From: Cladorhizidae sp. MBARI D1340-BT2 | Lineage: Eukaryota; Porifera; Demospongiae; Poecilosclerida; Cladorhizidae | Length of the DNA: 64,000 nt | Assembly: GCA_028752905.1 (NCBI GenBank) | Contig: JAQNBH010000014.1 | Span: 31,830,276-31,894,275 of the forward strand | Direction of reading: 5' to 3' | Shown: positions 1 to 10,151 of the stretch, piece after piece | Layout of the letters: every line of letters begins with the position of its first letter | Position numbering within the stretch: position 1 is the first letter of the stretch | Notes under the pieces: model-generated | The model's database searches: none | What the model saw: only the letters and a program-made list of their open reading frames with translations | Told to the model about the DNA's origin: nothing | Program-made: the position numbers and the translations under genes

Positions 1-147
1 GGGTTTATGACTTGCCCACTTGATGGACCTGAACAGATGAAGGATGGAGTAGGAGGCGAACAAGCTAAGACTAGATGGAAGGATAGGGTGCTGGAAGGAC
101 CGTTGAGGAGAAACTATGATCTGACTGACCTGCTGGGATCAGTATAA
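1..147 (+). CDS. Possible C-terminal exon of an unidentified gene, cut by the left edge
   Basis: The frame starting at base 1 is open for 48 codons and ends at TAA 145-147. The composition looks coding (balanced codons, charged residues, and a hydrophilic tail with the motif RRNYDLTDLLGSV). No stop interrupts it before the window edge, so it could be the end of a longer exon. No family is recognised. It is short enough to arise by chance. Its neighbourhood on the right is transposon debris, so it may instead be a repeat fragment. Confidence 0.3.
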   Translation, partial: GFMTCPLDGPEQMKDGVGGEQAKTRWKDRVLEGPLRRNYDLTDLLGSV

Positions 148-1536
148 CAATCGTGAATGAAAGGTTAAGATGAAGAGAAGCTATGTGATTGGGAGGAAGA
201 GTAGAGAGTAATACACACAATATGCATGCATACAGTGAATACACACAAGATGCATTAATCTGCTAGTAGCTTATGGGATACCTTTGTATTGATATTATTA
301 TGTCACATGTCATGAGGTGTGGTGTCATCTACAATCCTTTCACAGGTGTGCTGTATGGAGCTATAGTCTGGCAGTACAGAGCATAACCCAAAATTACCGG
401 ATATAGTTTTTTTCCTCTGTTGATTATCAATGTATAGGACCTCTATAATGATATCCAGATGGGTGTGAAGTTCTCGCCCTTGGGCAATTTGCGTGAAGGG
501 CGTGCCCTTTGCTAAAATTAGCAGGCTTCACGAAATACATATTTATTCATATCTCGGCTTCTAGATGTCGACATCTAGACAAGAATTTTGTGTCTAAACA
601 TAATTATATATGTGGGAAAGATTTCAATTTTGTATGACTGACGGCCATCTTGGAAGATGGCCGCGGTGGAGATGAAGGAGGCCATGCGGTCTGAAGATGC
701 GGATTATTGTTCCCTCTCGAGTTATTGTTCCCTCTCAAGCAGAGGGAAATTGGAAATGCTTTTAAGCAAATAAAATGTGCAATGTTTACAATGCCCTGTA
801 AGTTAAAAGGAGACTCATCGAAAAGTCTTTATTCTTTGATCATCCTGCAGTTGTGCAGCTACCGAAGCACAAAGGCATTTACGTATGTTCACCATGGAAG
901 AAAGTTCATGCATCCACTGGCAATAACTTTTGAGTAAGTGTAAATGTAGTACTTAGTACCAGTGGTTGAAGCACTTGTTTTCCTCTTTTTCAGAGACAAG
1001 GTGCTGGTATATGACTCTGAGAGTGGCAGGTGGCGGGAGAGGGAATTGAACTGTATGATATATAACTATATAGTAAACAGTATTGTGTTGTGTGCTTGTA
1101 TATTGTTTTGTAATAGTCCAGCAGCTCCTTTGGTTCCCCCCCTCTTGTATATTCTTTGTTTGTTTTGTAATAGTCCAGCAACTCCTTTGGTTTCCATATA
1201 TATAGACACGTCAAAATGTTGGCCAATATAATTGCCATGTAATGTCTTGAATTACCTTTTATTTTCTTTCACTGTTGTGTGTGTTAGGAATGAAACTACG
1301 GGTGTGAACAATCAACTATTGTCAAATTAATCATGTGTTTCTCTTTCTCGTTCTTTTCCCGTTTCCACTCTCTAAAAAAAAGTACCATTTTCCCTTTTTC
1401 TTGTGTTTTTTATATTAAAAATTTAAAAATCTAAATATTATGTCATTGGGGTGGGTGAGGCATTGGGGTGGGTGAGGGCGATCTCCAGCAAGCGCACACC
1501 TGATAAAATAATATAAGACGACTACCAATATAAACA
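148..1536. other. No gene recognised; AT-rich intergenic DNA
   Basis: There is no coding stretch with domain-like composition. A perfect 18-bp palindrome, CTAGATGTCGACATCTAG, lies at 561-578. A short direct duplication of GGGGTGGGTGAGG lies near 1447-1478. A local duplication of the phrase TTTTGTAATAGTCCAGCA lies near 1103-1180. Apparent open frames at 707-937 and 962-1231 have no family features. Confidence 0.5.
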
Positions 1537-1746
1537 ATGTTAAGGTTAAGCAGACCTCTCAATTTCAGGACTTTTCTCACACTCTCACGACCACTTAACT
1601 ATTTCTCACGCCGTGCCCAACCGAGATTTGGCGCTACCAAACAATGGACAGAAGAAGATCTTCCTCAAACTCTAAAAGACACGGTTGGCTTCAATGCTGA
1701 AGAACCGTATCGTGTGGACATATTTTGGGGGCATCTGAGAGACCTG
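1537..1746 (+). CDS. Candidate first exon with a mitochondrial-type presequence
   Basis: An ATG at 1537 opens a 71-codon frame. Its first 30 residues are rich in Arg, Ser and Leu and lack acidic residues (MLRLSRPLNFRTFLTLSR and on), which resembles a mitochondrial targeting peptide. A more acidic stretch follows (KQWTEEDLPQTLKDTVGF). A weak donor (CTG|gtttga) lies at 1747 and a plausible acceptor (aaatgcag) ends at 1813, giving a 67-bp intron. Joining at these sites keeps phase 0 but then reads only 17 codons to a TGA. The better-looking frame of the second exon needs phase 1. The model is therefore unresolved, and no family is recognised. Confidence 0.25.
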
Positions 1747-1813
1747 GTTTGAGCTGTTTTGCTTTTGTTTAAAGTTGCAAATGTTGTATTGACCATACAG
1801 CATTAAAATGCAG

Positions 1814-1968
1814 GGGAAGAACGAATTTTTTCCCTTATCAACAAGAAAAGTAGAAGTTCCCTGAGTCGGGATGGTACACTTTCATCCCTTATTACAGTGA
1901 AGACGCATATTGAGAACCCACTTAGCTGGATTCCATCAGAAGTTCTTAAAGAAGCCAAGAAGCTATAA
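1814..1968 (+). CDS. Candidate terminal exon, unidentified
   Basis: After the acceptor-like TGCAG at 1809-1813, one frame stays open to TAA 1966-1968. It reads as protein-like sequence: EERIFSLINKKSRSSLSRDG, then TVKTHIENPLSWIPSEV and a lysine-rich end. It enters at phase 1, which does not match the phase-0 end of the candidate exon at 1537-1746. Either the upstream exon is different, one base is wrong, or this is a decayed gene. Family not recognised. Confidence 0.25.
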
Positions 1969-2697
1969 CCAGCAGCATAAAAAGACAATAAACTGTGCAT
2001 CTTGCATGCAATAATTATATGAATGTAACTATATTAAAAACTTCTTTCTTTACCTTACAGTATAATATAAGTAGTTCAATGACAAGTCAATGTAATAATA
2101 TAATACCAACACTCCCAGGGGATTAATGAGTGACAAAATGAATGTATTGCATAAGAAATGTTTTATACCTCTTTCTTATATATAGCAGAGGATACATAAT
2201 TCCTTATAATATACATGTATAACTGCTAATCTCGTGTGTGCTATATACCCAGGGGATTGATGATTGACAAAAGTGGAAATGATGGAGCAGAAAAGAACAA
2301 ACATATTAGTATAGTTATGACCGAGAGAAATTTATTATGGAAGGTTATTTGCAGATGCTTGCTCTTCCTTGGTCCACACAGCTGCCGATAAATGATAGAC
2401 CTTACATTCAGTAGGCCATGTAATGGTTATTGAAGCTGCAGTATCAGCTCTGAATGATCAATGCATCTCCCATTTTTTATTTATTTATTTATTGTTATTA
2501 CTTTTATTTTTATTTTTTTTATTTAAAAAAAAATTTATTATTACATAATTGAGCAAACAGCAAACACAACATACCACGTTCATTAACACCTAATTAACAC
2601 ATACTTATATAATAATCAATTACAAAAATACCTAAATAATACTGAAATAATAACTAATTAACAATAAATAAATAAATAACTAAAAAGCTTAACACGT
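1969..2697. other. AT-rich DNA, no gene; downstream flank of a retroelement tail
   Basis: Non-coding and very AT-rich. On the minus strand, 2650-2470 follows the endonuclease-like fragment at 2698-3285 and holds A-rich tracts (TTTATTTATTTATTTATT on plus at about 2478-2495). These could be the 3' tail of that element. Confidence 0.4.
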
Positions 2698-3285
2698 TCA
2701 ACTCCCGACTGACCCCAAAACAGACAAGGCATTCCCCCGCTGGACTGCCACTGAGAGACGCTGAAGGAGGTAAGCACGGGCATTCACCTCCCCAGTTCTT
2801 TGCCTTATCCTGAGGCTGAGCTCCTTCAGGAAAGCCATCGACCTGTTCCCGATGACCCCCAATGACTCGATGGCCACAGGCACAAAAAAGTGGCAAGGAT
2901 CTAGGCTGGCATACTTGGCCACTTTTCCCCCTTCAGCCATAGCAGCCACAGCTCCAGGACCACTCACTGCTGCACCCCGATACGACTGGGAAAATGTATC
3001 TGGACAGGTTGCATCCCATACCAGTTGCTTGCCATTCTTCCATGGCACCATGGTTACCCCATCAGGTCTTTTCCCGTCGGAACGAAAGAGACCCGACGGT
3101 TCCAACCTGGAATGGGCCCCGGCAGATGACAATGCCCGGAAGATGATGTCGTTCATGGCGGTATGACGGTAGAAACGTCCTTCACTTCTCTTGCAGCTAA
3201 GACTGTGTAGCAAGGCGATCCACTTCTGTTCCACAGTGCTGGCAATTATGGGGGAGACACAAGTGGAGCCCAAGCGGAGACCCAC
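2698..3285 (-). mobile_element. Retroelement C-terminal endonuclease-like domain, copy 1
   Basis: A 195-codon open frame. It carries the signature of a recurrent retroelement tail with a restriction-like (PD-(D/E)XK type) nuclease: RPDGVTMVPW, then LVWDATCPDTFS, a Lys-rich AKYASL, then FFVPVAIESLG, and the closing LLQRLSVAVQRGNA. The order RPD ... WDATC ... KYA matches the acidic and lysine residues expected of such a nuclease, but the assignment is by pattern only. No reverse transcriptase is attached, so this is a 5'-truncated insertion. AT-rich DNA follows its 3' side. Confidence 0.6.
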
Positions 3286-3385
3286 GGCAACCCTGATAGT
3301 ATCATTTTTTTAATTTTTTTAAATTTTTTTTATATTAAAATTACATATGACAGAGAACAACATGCCATACCTCAAGTTAAAAAGT

Positions 3386-3775
3386 TTAAAAGTTCATGCG
3401 ATGACTAGGGAAATGGCTCGTCCCCAACCCTGATGGCAAAGATCCCATTACTGAGGCTGCATTCCCACGCTGCACAGCCACAGAAATCCGTTGAAGAAGA
3501 TGTTGATGGGAGTCCTCTTCATAAGTCACTGACCTCAGGCGACGTCCCAACTCCCTGAAGAATGCCTTTGCTTGAGGCCCAAAGGATCCACACGTCTCTA
3601 CCGCCACAGGTACAAACTTGTATGCCGAGTCCAGGTGGGCGTACTTTTCACCCTTCAAAATCTCCGCCTGGGCTGCCACTGCACCAGCCTCAGTGACTGC
3701 AGCCAAAAGGTTGGATGGGGCAAAGGTGTCACTGCAGGTTGCATCCCATAAAGGACATTGTACTCTATATTGCAT
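3386..3775 (-). mobile_element. Retroelement C-terminal endonuclease-like domain, copy 2
   Basis: Second, independent copy of the same family as 2698-3285 and in the same orientation. LWDATCSDTFAPS, GEKYAHL, FVPVAVETCGSFG and LLQRISVAVQRGNAASVMGS align residue for residue with copy 1 but differ enough to be separate insertions. The upstream RPD part is missing, so it is truncated further. It lies about 100 bp from copy 1, across a T-rich spacer (about 3305-3340). Confidence 0.6.
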
Positions 3776-3844
3776 TGTACTATGTATGTCTTTAGTTATT
3801 GCAATATGGTTTCACTCTTTGTCTCGCTCCAACCAGCACCCACT

Positions 3845-4456
3845 TTAGCATGAAATCTCAAGATTGTCAAACTCGTTCTTAGCAACAGCCAGCTTCACAG
3901 GGGAGAGTCGTCGAGCCTTGGCCAAGGTTGGTCGGCCATCGGTCACAATTCGGTGTTGGATGTCATGTTTGGGTGCCTTCAGTAACTTGAGGGGCAGTAA
4001 GTTGGGGATATTCGCGGAGAATGGTTGAGTACTAACGATTTGATGCTGTAGCAAGATAGTTGAGGTGGAGTGCTTCGAGGGCAGAGAGGTGAACAGGAAT
4101 ACTGCAGTGTGTCTGCCTCGAGCAGTCGACGGTGCTTCAGTTCAATGAGCTCACGGAAGAATCCGCCCGAATAATTGGCTGCGCCCGACATCAGCTAAGA
4201 TAAATGTCTTTTCCTTGGCCCCAAGTGTAGACACAACGTGCGCTAGCCAAATGTGGAGATGACAGAACCGTTCGCGGCTCTGAGAGGGAGTTTGTGTGTG
4301 AAGGTTAACACGTGTAGCATCAAACACACTGACTTCCGCACCAGAATCTACCAAGTAGCGTTGGCCAGAAAGAAACCTGCACAACTTAACTGCTGACGAA
4401 GCATCGGTGATATAATATAAAGGCGTCAATAATGACTTTCTTCTGACCTTGGCCAA
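3845..4456 (-). mobile_element. Decayed Ty3/Gypsy-type LTR retrotransposon pol fragment (protease to RT linker)
   Basis: Three overlapping minus-strand frames read in order as one broken pol. 4456-4151 holds an aspartic protease active-site region, RYLVDSGAEVSVFDATRVN, followed by FILADVGRSQLFG. 4191-3979 continues with a degenerate FFRELIELKHRRLLEAD. 4054-3845 holds the protease-to-RT linker HDIQHRIVTDGRPTLAKARR then LSPVKLAVAKNEF. The frame changes twice and the reverse transcriptase itself is absent, so the copy is dead and 3'-deleted. No LTR was identified. Confidence 0.7.
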
Positions 4457-4547
4457 CAGTTTCTACACTTGCAATCGCCTACCGCTTGTGTGTTTTACTG
4501 GTCGCTCAAGCCAGCATAGCAGGGAAATGTCGGACTCGAACTTGCCC

Positions 4548-4732
4548 GGTCACAGCTCACTTCAGCCTAGAGAGCGAACAAGACGGTCACAGCTCACTTC
4601 AGCCTAGAGAGCGCACAAGACGGTCACAGCTCACTTCAGCCTAGAGAGCGCACAAGACGGTCACAGCTCACTTCAGCCTAGAGAGCGCACAAGACGGTCA
4701 CAGCTCACTTCAGCCTAGAGAGCGCACAAGAC
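4548..4732. repeat. 37-bp tandem repeat, 5 copies
   Basis: Five head-to-tail copies of a 37-bp unit starting GGTCACAGCTCACTTCAGCC. The copies are nearly identical; the first differs by one base (GCGAAC for GCGCAC). The array sits just upstream, in minus orientation, of the Gypsy protease fragment. Confidence 0.9.
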
Positions 4733-4774
4733 GTTAGGCGAAGATCATCTTGAAAAGGCCCGATGGTGGTATTA

Positions 4775-5700
4775 TAAACTGTAAACTGTGAAACCACAAT
4801 CAAGACTCTTCTCTTATATAGGATCTCGCATCAATTAAGAGGACGTAACCCACAACTCATTTCCTACTAGGTACCATTACGTTGTTGTTGTCGTTCACCC
4901 CCTACCCTGGGCCAGATGAAAGCTTAGTTCAAATGCTTTCCAAAGATATGCTTTATAATTATTTTAACCATGTGTAAAACGTCCCATGCCAACACCTCTC
5001 TGCCCTACGGGGAACAATTGTAGCAACCAGGCGCTTTGCTCTGCATATCTCGAATTTGTATTTTTGTTCTTGGCAATGTCCTGTAGCTGCCTAGTGAGTT
5101 GAAATGTTTCGTCGGTGCAACCGTCTTGGGGTCCCCTGGAGCCACGCCCATTTCTTTTGGACGGCTGCAGCATCCACACGGCAATTGCTGCGAATGTCAT
5201 ATTTACTATGATGCAAAATACATGCACAGCAAGCTCAAGCGTTTCGTTGGCCCAACCAAAGCGCCCTCTTTATTTTTGACTTTCACAGGTTTGCAAAAAA
5301 TTAGTACAACTAGCAGGTAAGTACTAGTAGATACTTTCAACTCATTTTTGGGCAAATCTGAAAGTCAAAAAGGACTTGCCCAAAAATAGGATCGTTGGCT
5401 CCAAGTCAATTAATATCGAGCCTGCCAGTCTAAACTTTAATTAATATCGAGTCTGCCAGTCTAAACTTTGGTATGGTTGGTTGACAAGCTTCACCTTAGA
5501 CACATTATGGAATAAATTTGTGCGTTAACCCCTTTGAGGTCTGTAAATGACACCAGCCCCACCCACCCAAAAATGAGTAAATTGTCCAAAAATTAAGCCC
5601 TTGCACCTCTATATCTGTACCTCTATACATGCACCTCTATATCTGCACCTCTATATATGCACATCTGTACATGCATTTAAAAGGGATGCAGTTATATAGG
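4775..5700. repeat. Dispersed repeat family, copy A
   Basis: Long stretch duplicated in direct orientation at 7731-8745, and partly at 7072-7270. Shared landmarks in order: AACTGTGAAACCACAATCAA, a GTTGTTGTTGTCGTTCACCC segment, TGCCCTACGGGGAA, a GTCTTGGGGTCCCCTGGAGC segment, TTTGCAAAAAATTAGTACAA, a block starting CTCATTTTTGGGCAAATCTG, and a terminal CACCTCTATATCTG microsatellite. Short open frames inside are not conserved between copies in any consistent frame, so it looks like a non-autonomous mobile element. Confidence 0.75.
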
Positions 5701-5913
5701 TGAATGTATAGAGGTACATATATAGAGGTGGATGTATAGAGGGCTGGCTGGATTAACTTATTTAATTAAATGCAATAATATACAATAGTTGGTGACGTGC
5801 CAGTGGGGAGCAGCACATCGCTCAAAAACAGCACCCACTGACACGCCTCTCACACACACACACACAAACACACATTAGTCAATATAGTAGAAACAGTTCA
5901 GTGGGCAGAATAG

Positions 5914-6841
5914 TTAATGGTTTTGGGACACTTGGTGACTGAGTTCACAAACGAAATTCTCTAGAGTCGAAAAAAAGGTATTTGGGACAATGATGGCTTG
6001 ACAGCGGCATGACCATCCCTTGTTCACTTTGAAGACTAAAGTGGACGAAATTGGCGTTACCTGCTCATCATCGGACACCAGACAATGGATATTGGTAAGG
6101 TAACTCGAGCTTTCGGAGTGCTTGTAGGGAGTCGTAAAGCATTGGGCAAAGCTTGGTGCACTGGATGAAGTCGACATTAAGATAATTGTGTCACATGTTG
6201 AAGTCACGGAGCTGCAGTTTTCATAAAGAGATATGTCCACATGCTTTGGTGAGGCAGCTTCAGTGGTTCTATTTGCAATACTTTTGGTGAGGTTGTCGAC
6301 AGTTGCTCTTAGGGCCAAGATCTGAGATGATAAGGTCCCCAGGTTAGTGCTGTGTGTTTGGTTATACAAAAACAAGTTCTGCTGGAGTTCATCCACGTGT
6401 TGTCTAAACTGCTCAAAAGCCACCCACAATTCCTGGGTGGAGAGCTGTGCTGCTGAGGATGAGGGCAATGAAACGAGTCCTTTCGAAAGAGTTCCCACTT
6501 GTAGTCCGTTCACGAGATTGAATATGCCTAGAGCTAGAAGAAAGAGGTCAAGGACAAACAAAATGGCCACAAAACCAACCAGAAACCAAAATCTGCTCTT
6601 TGGGGGGATAGGGTGAGCGTGCACCTCTTGTGAAATGGTAGTGCCTGTCTCTGACATCGTCCAAGTTGCCATATGCATCGGGACATCTGGTATCGAAGTC
6701 GACATCACCTACTCCAAGAACACCACCATCTTCGATAGGTTCGGCCTGCTTTGGCCTAAAGTTGATAGACGGACCACCACTGACGTAGCCAGTAGTCATC
6801 ACAGTTGTAGGGTCGAGGCCGCTGATGTGATCAATGGACAT
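5914..6841 (-). CDS. Single-pass type II membrane protein, unidentified
   Basis: Minus-strand gene of unknown family. The main exon (6648-5914) encodes a short cytoplasmic N-terminus, one strong membrane segment (FWFLVGFVAILFVLDLFLLA), then an extracellular part. That part has a heptad-like stretch (LWVAFEQFRQHVDELQQNLF), N-glycosylation sequons (YNQTHS, DNLTKS, ANRTTE, YENCSS) and about eight cysteines that could form disulfides. Two models are possible. An unspliced frame from ATG 6705 gives 263 residues. A spliced model starts at ATG 6841, ends exon 1 at 6713 (GGA|gtaggt), removes a 64-bp intron and resumes at 6648, giving 287 residues with an in-phase join. An acceptor (ccgtacag, ending at 6854) suggests a further upstream exon. 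The hydrophobic segment followed by a glycosylated coiled coil suggests a surface protein; function is not inferred. Confidence 0.55.
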
Positions 6842-6954
6842 ATGCTCGCCAATCTGTACGGAACAAAATCTGATGTCAGCCCAGGAGTATACCAAACTTT
6901 GAACCGGCAGAATCAATATTAATTGAGTTATGGATTTTTTTACTTTTTGCTTGA

Positions 6955-7062
6955 TCACTATATATAATATTCTATACATATATAATATAGATAATATATA
7001 TCTAATATATATATATATATATAGATTTCTATATATCTATATCTATATAGATATATATAGAA
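6955..7062. repeat. TA-rich low-complexity tract
   Basis: Almost pure A/T with many TATATA and TAGATATA runs, able to form several cruciforms. It is a microsatellite-like separator between the membrane-protein gene and dispersed repeat copy C. Confidence 0.8.
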
Positions 7063-7071
7063 TAGTAGAGG

Positions 7072-7270
7072 AGGACTTGCAACTCATTTTTGGGGAAAAT
7101 CTGTGAAAGTAAAAAAAAGGATTGTTGGCTCCAAGTCTTTTAATTTTGAGTCTGCCGGTTCAAAATTTGGTATGGTTGATAAGCGGTTGATAAGCTTTAC
7201 CTTAGACACATGCTGGAAGAAATGTGTGCGTTAACCCCTTGAGTTCTGTAAATGGCACCACCCAAAAAAT
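7072..7270. repeat. Dispersed repeat family, partial copy C
   Basis: Matches the 3' half of copies A and B: CTCATTTTTGGGGAAAATCT, the TTGGCTCCAAGTC block, TTTGGTATGGTTGATAAGC and TGTGTGCGTTAACCCCTT. It is more diverged than A and B are from each other, so it is an older or independent insertion. Confidence 0.7.
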
Positions 7271-7432
7271 CTAAAAAGACATGTTAAAAAAAAAAGAACT
7301 CCCACAAAACAAAACAAGCTGGCAGAGCTTCAAGATGGCTATTTCATGCACAGGTGGGAGGGAACAATTCTGCTAACATATCTGTTCTATAAAGTGGCTG
7401 GGGTGAAAAGGGCATTAGCGAAGAACATCACA

Positions 7433-7723
7433 TCCATCCCCTGATCATCACATCCATCCCCTGATCATAACCCTGTTCATACAATATTCCCCCCTGCTCA
7501 TACAATATTCCCCCCTGCTCATACAATATCCCCCCCCCCCCCCCCCCCCCCTGCTTGAGAACAGGTCTAGCACAGAGATCTATGGCTAAATAATAATCTG
7601 TAAGACTAAACATATTTACCTGCTGCTTCTTTACATCATCCATCTTGTCCATGCATCTGACTGACTGACTGTCTTGGTCAATTTTGTGGATCCCCTCCCT
7701 TCAAATCCCTCCCCCCCCCCCCC
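7433..7723. repeat. Short tandem CATACAATATTCCCCCCTGCT units and poly-C runs
   Basis: Three copies of a 20-bp phrase (CATACAATATTCCCCCCTGC) end in a run of 22 consecutive C at 7530-7551. A second C-rich run lies at about 7704-7724. Homopolymer length here may be an assembly estimate. The open frame at 7428-7652 (minus) is only this repeat. Confidence 0.8.
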
Positions 7724-7730
7724 CTATGTA

Positions 7731-8745
7731 AACCTGTAAACTGTGAAACCACAATCAAGACTCTTCTCTTGTATAGGATCTACCATCAATTAAGGGGATG
7801 TACGCCACAACTCATTTCCATGAGATAAGGTACCATAACGTTGTTGTTGTTGTCGTTCACCCCCTACCCTGGGCCAGATGAAAGCTTAGTTCAAATGCTT
7901 TCCAAAGATATGCTTTATAATTATTTTAGCCATGTGTAACAGTGTTCCACTAAAACGTCCCATGCCAACACTACAGAGGTGCATGTATAGAGCATGCTCG
8001 CTTAACTCCCACCGCAACACAACTTAGGAGCTGTTAACACCTCTCTGCCCTACGGGGAATCCAATTGTAGCGACCAGGCGCTTTGCGCTGCATATCTCGA
8101 ATTTGCTATTTTTGTTCTTGGCAATGTCCTGTAGCTGCCTAGTGAGTTGAAACGTTTCGTCGGTGCAACCGTCTTGGGGTCCCCTGGAGCCACGCCCATT
8201 TCTTTTTGGATGGCTGCAGCGTCCACACGCCTATTGCTGCGAATGTCAAATTTACTATGATGCAAAATACATGCACAGCAAGCTCAAGCCTCAAGTGTTT
8301 CATTGGCCCAACTAAAGCGCCCTCTTAATTTTTGACTTTCACAGGTTTGCAAAAAATTAGTACAACTATACTAGTATATAGTACTTTCAACTCATTTTTG
8401 GGGCAAATCTGAAAAGGACTTGCCCAAAAATAGGATTGTTGGCTCTAAGTAATTTAATATTGAATCTGCTGGTTCAAACTTTGGTATGGTGACAAGCTTC
8501 ACCTTAGACACACTATGGAAGAAATTTGTGCGTTAACCCCTTTGAGTTCTGTAAATGATACCAGCCACACCCACCCAAAAATGAGTAAAATTAAGCCCTT
8601 GCACCTCTGTATCTGTACCTCTATACATGCACCTCTATATCTGCACCTCTATATATGCACCTCTATATCTGCACCTCTATATCTGCACCTCTATATCTGT
8701 ACCTCTATACATGCACCTCTATATCTGTACCTATTATATATGCAC
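7731..8745. repeat. Dispersed repeat family, copy B
   Basis: Direct-orientation counterpart of 4775-5700 with high identity. It carries an extra segment of about 70 bp at roughly 7969-8038 not present in copy A, and a longer CACCTCTATATCTG microsatellite at its 3' end (8601-8745). The open frames within it (8050-8265, 8515-8793, 8655-8927) are not maintained in copy A. Confidence 0.75.
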
Positions 8746-8869
8746 CAAAATGGATACCTATCGTACCCTCAGTCATTCACTGGGTTTGTGTAGCAAGGAG
8801 CTATAGAGTCACTACCATATTTTTGCTCTGTCATCTACCATCTATTTGGTTGACCCATGGCCCAACCCA

Positions 8870-9230
8870 CTTTTTTCCATTCCTAAGCTTTTGTTTGGTT
8901 GATGGGCAGATGATAGGGTCTTTTTAAAACTAGCTGGTTTACTAGAAGTTGTTGTTGCTGCCACTTGAAGTTGATGACTCTATCAAGCAACAAGATACAG
9001 AGACCAACACTGACAAACAAACTAGTTGTACATAATTCGAAAACGAGTTTGTTGCAATAGCAATGCATGGTAATGGATTGTCCACATAGTATAAGTGGTC
9101 CACAGCAATCCTGTATTTGTGTGTGGTATGTTTGTGTGTGCTGGTGATGTGTTAGTGGTTGTGGTGTATGTTTGTGTGTGCTGGTGATGTGGTTGTGGTT
9201 TATGTGTGCTGTTTGTATGTGCTTGTGGTA

Positions 9231-9267
<37 letters not shown>

Positions 9268-9530
9268 TGGATGTGTGGGTCTATCCAACTGTGTGCGTGC
9301 AGGTGTTAATACCCTGAAAGGGACCTCACTTGTTTCCATTTCTAAGCTATTGCTTGGAGTCTGGTGGTTGGTAGATTGGTACTTCTTTTGAAGACAAGTG
9401 TAACATTGGGTTACTTGAAGTTGTTTTTGCTGCTTCTTCAAGTAGAGGATACATCAAGCAAAAAGATACGTACTGAAACACTGACACCTGAAGTTGTAAT
9501 TCTAAAGTTTGGTATAATAACAATGCATGA
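8870..9530. repeat. Two diverged copies of a ~190-bp segment separated by a TG-rich tract
   Basis: 8875-9065 and about 9333-9530 share ordered phrases: CCATT(T/C)CTAAGC, GAAGTTGTT(G/T)TTGCTGC, ATCAAGCAA(C/A)AAGATAC, and AACAATGCATG against TAGCAATGCATG. Between them is TG-rich DNA (GTTTGTGTGTGCTGGTGATG twice at about 9129-9190, and a (TG)12 run at about 9237-9262). The long Thr/His-rich open frame on minus (9022-9441) comes from this low complexity. Confidence 0.6.
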
Positions 9531-9633
9531 GCCTTATAGTAAGTTTGATAACTGTTTGTGTATCTGTCAGTGTGCATGCATGTTGGTATGATTTATTTAT
9601 GTAAAGGTCTCTCTTACACCATGTGTGCGGGTG

Positions 9634-10151
9634 TTAATACCTCTGTGAAAGGGACGGCTTCTTTAGAAGGTCAGGGAATCCTCTCCTGTTGGTACGTATT
9701 GTCCCACAACTATCTCTCTGTCCTATTTCCACTAATAGTTTGTAAGATGTAAAATAGTTGTCAAAGTGGATGTGGTAATTTTTGTGTTGGTGTGTCTGGT
9801 AAGGGATATTTACAACATTTGCTCCAGGGCCCTCTTCAACTCGACCATCCCTTGTGCTACTTGGCTCCATCTTTCAAACTTTCTCCCATTACCTGTTCTG
9901 TTCGTTTCTCTCACCATAATATCCAGCATCTCATTAGTAGAGAAAAGTGCAAAAATTTCGGAATTTCTATAGGTGGTCCCACAGGAAAATGGCTTGATTT
10001 CTAATCTTGTGACATTTGTTGTCCAAGAGGCGGGCAGATTCGGCAAAGATGTTGATACCACTGCAGGAGCAGAGCTGGATGCTGACAAGGCAGGAAGTGA
10101 ATGCGTGTTGGGTAGATGGTCGTGGAATCCCAAAGATGACATAAGTGACAA
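9634..10151 (-). mobile_element. piggyBac-type transposase relic, internally deleted
   Basis: Two minus-strand pieces of a DDE_Tnp_1_7 (piggyBac/PGBD) transposase lie next to each other in different frames. 10151-9870 carries the N-terminal motif: KPFSCGTTYRNSEIFALFST, then NEMLDIMVRETNR, matching the conserved LFFT-x-E-L-x-D-x-I-V-x-E-T-N-R region. 9840-9640 carries the segment around the second catalytic aspartate: GPGANVV, KNYHIHFDNYFTSYKLLVEI, then GTIRTNRRGFP. The middle of the enzyme, including the first catalytic Asp, is missing, and the frames do not join. This is a dead or non-autonomous copy. Confidence 0.75.

Noticed and set aside
6548..6979. 143-codon minus-strand frame as an independent gene
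   Set aside because: Only its part 6853-6713 is protein-like, and it joins the membrane-protein exon by a short intron; the rest is antisense or intron.
9022..9441. 139-codon minus-strand frame with Thr/His runs
   Set aside because: The middle is translated TG-microsatellite; the ends belong to a diverged non-coding duplication.
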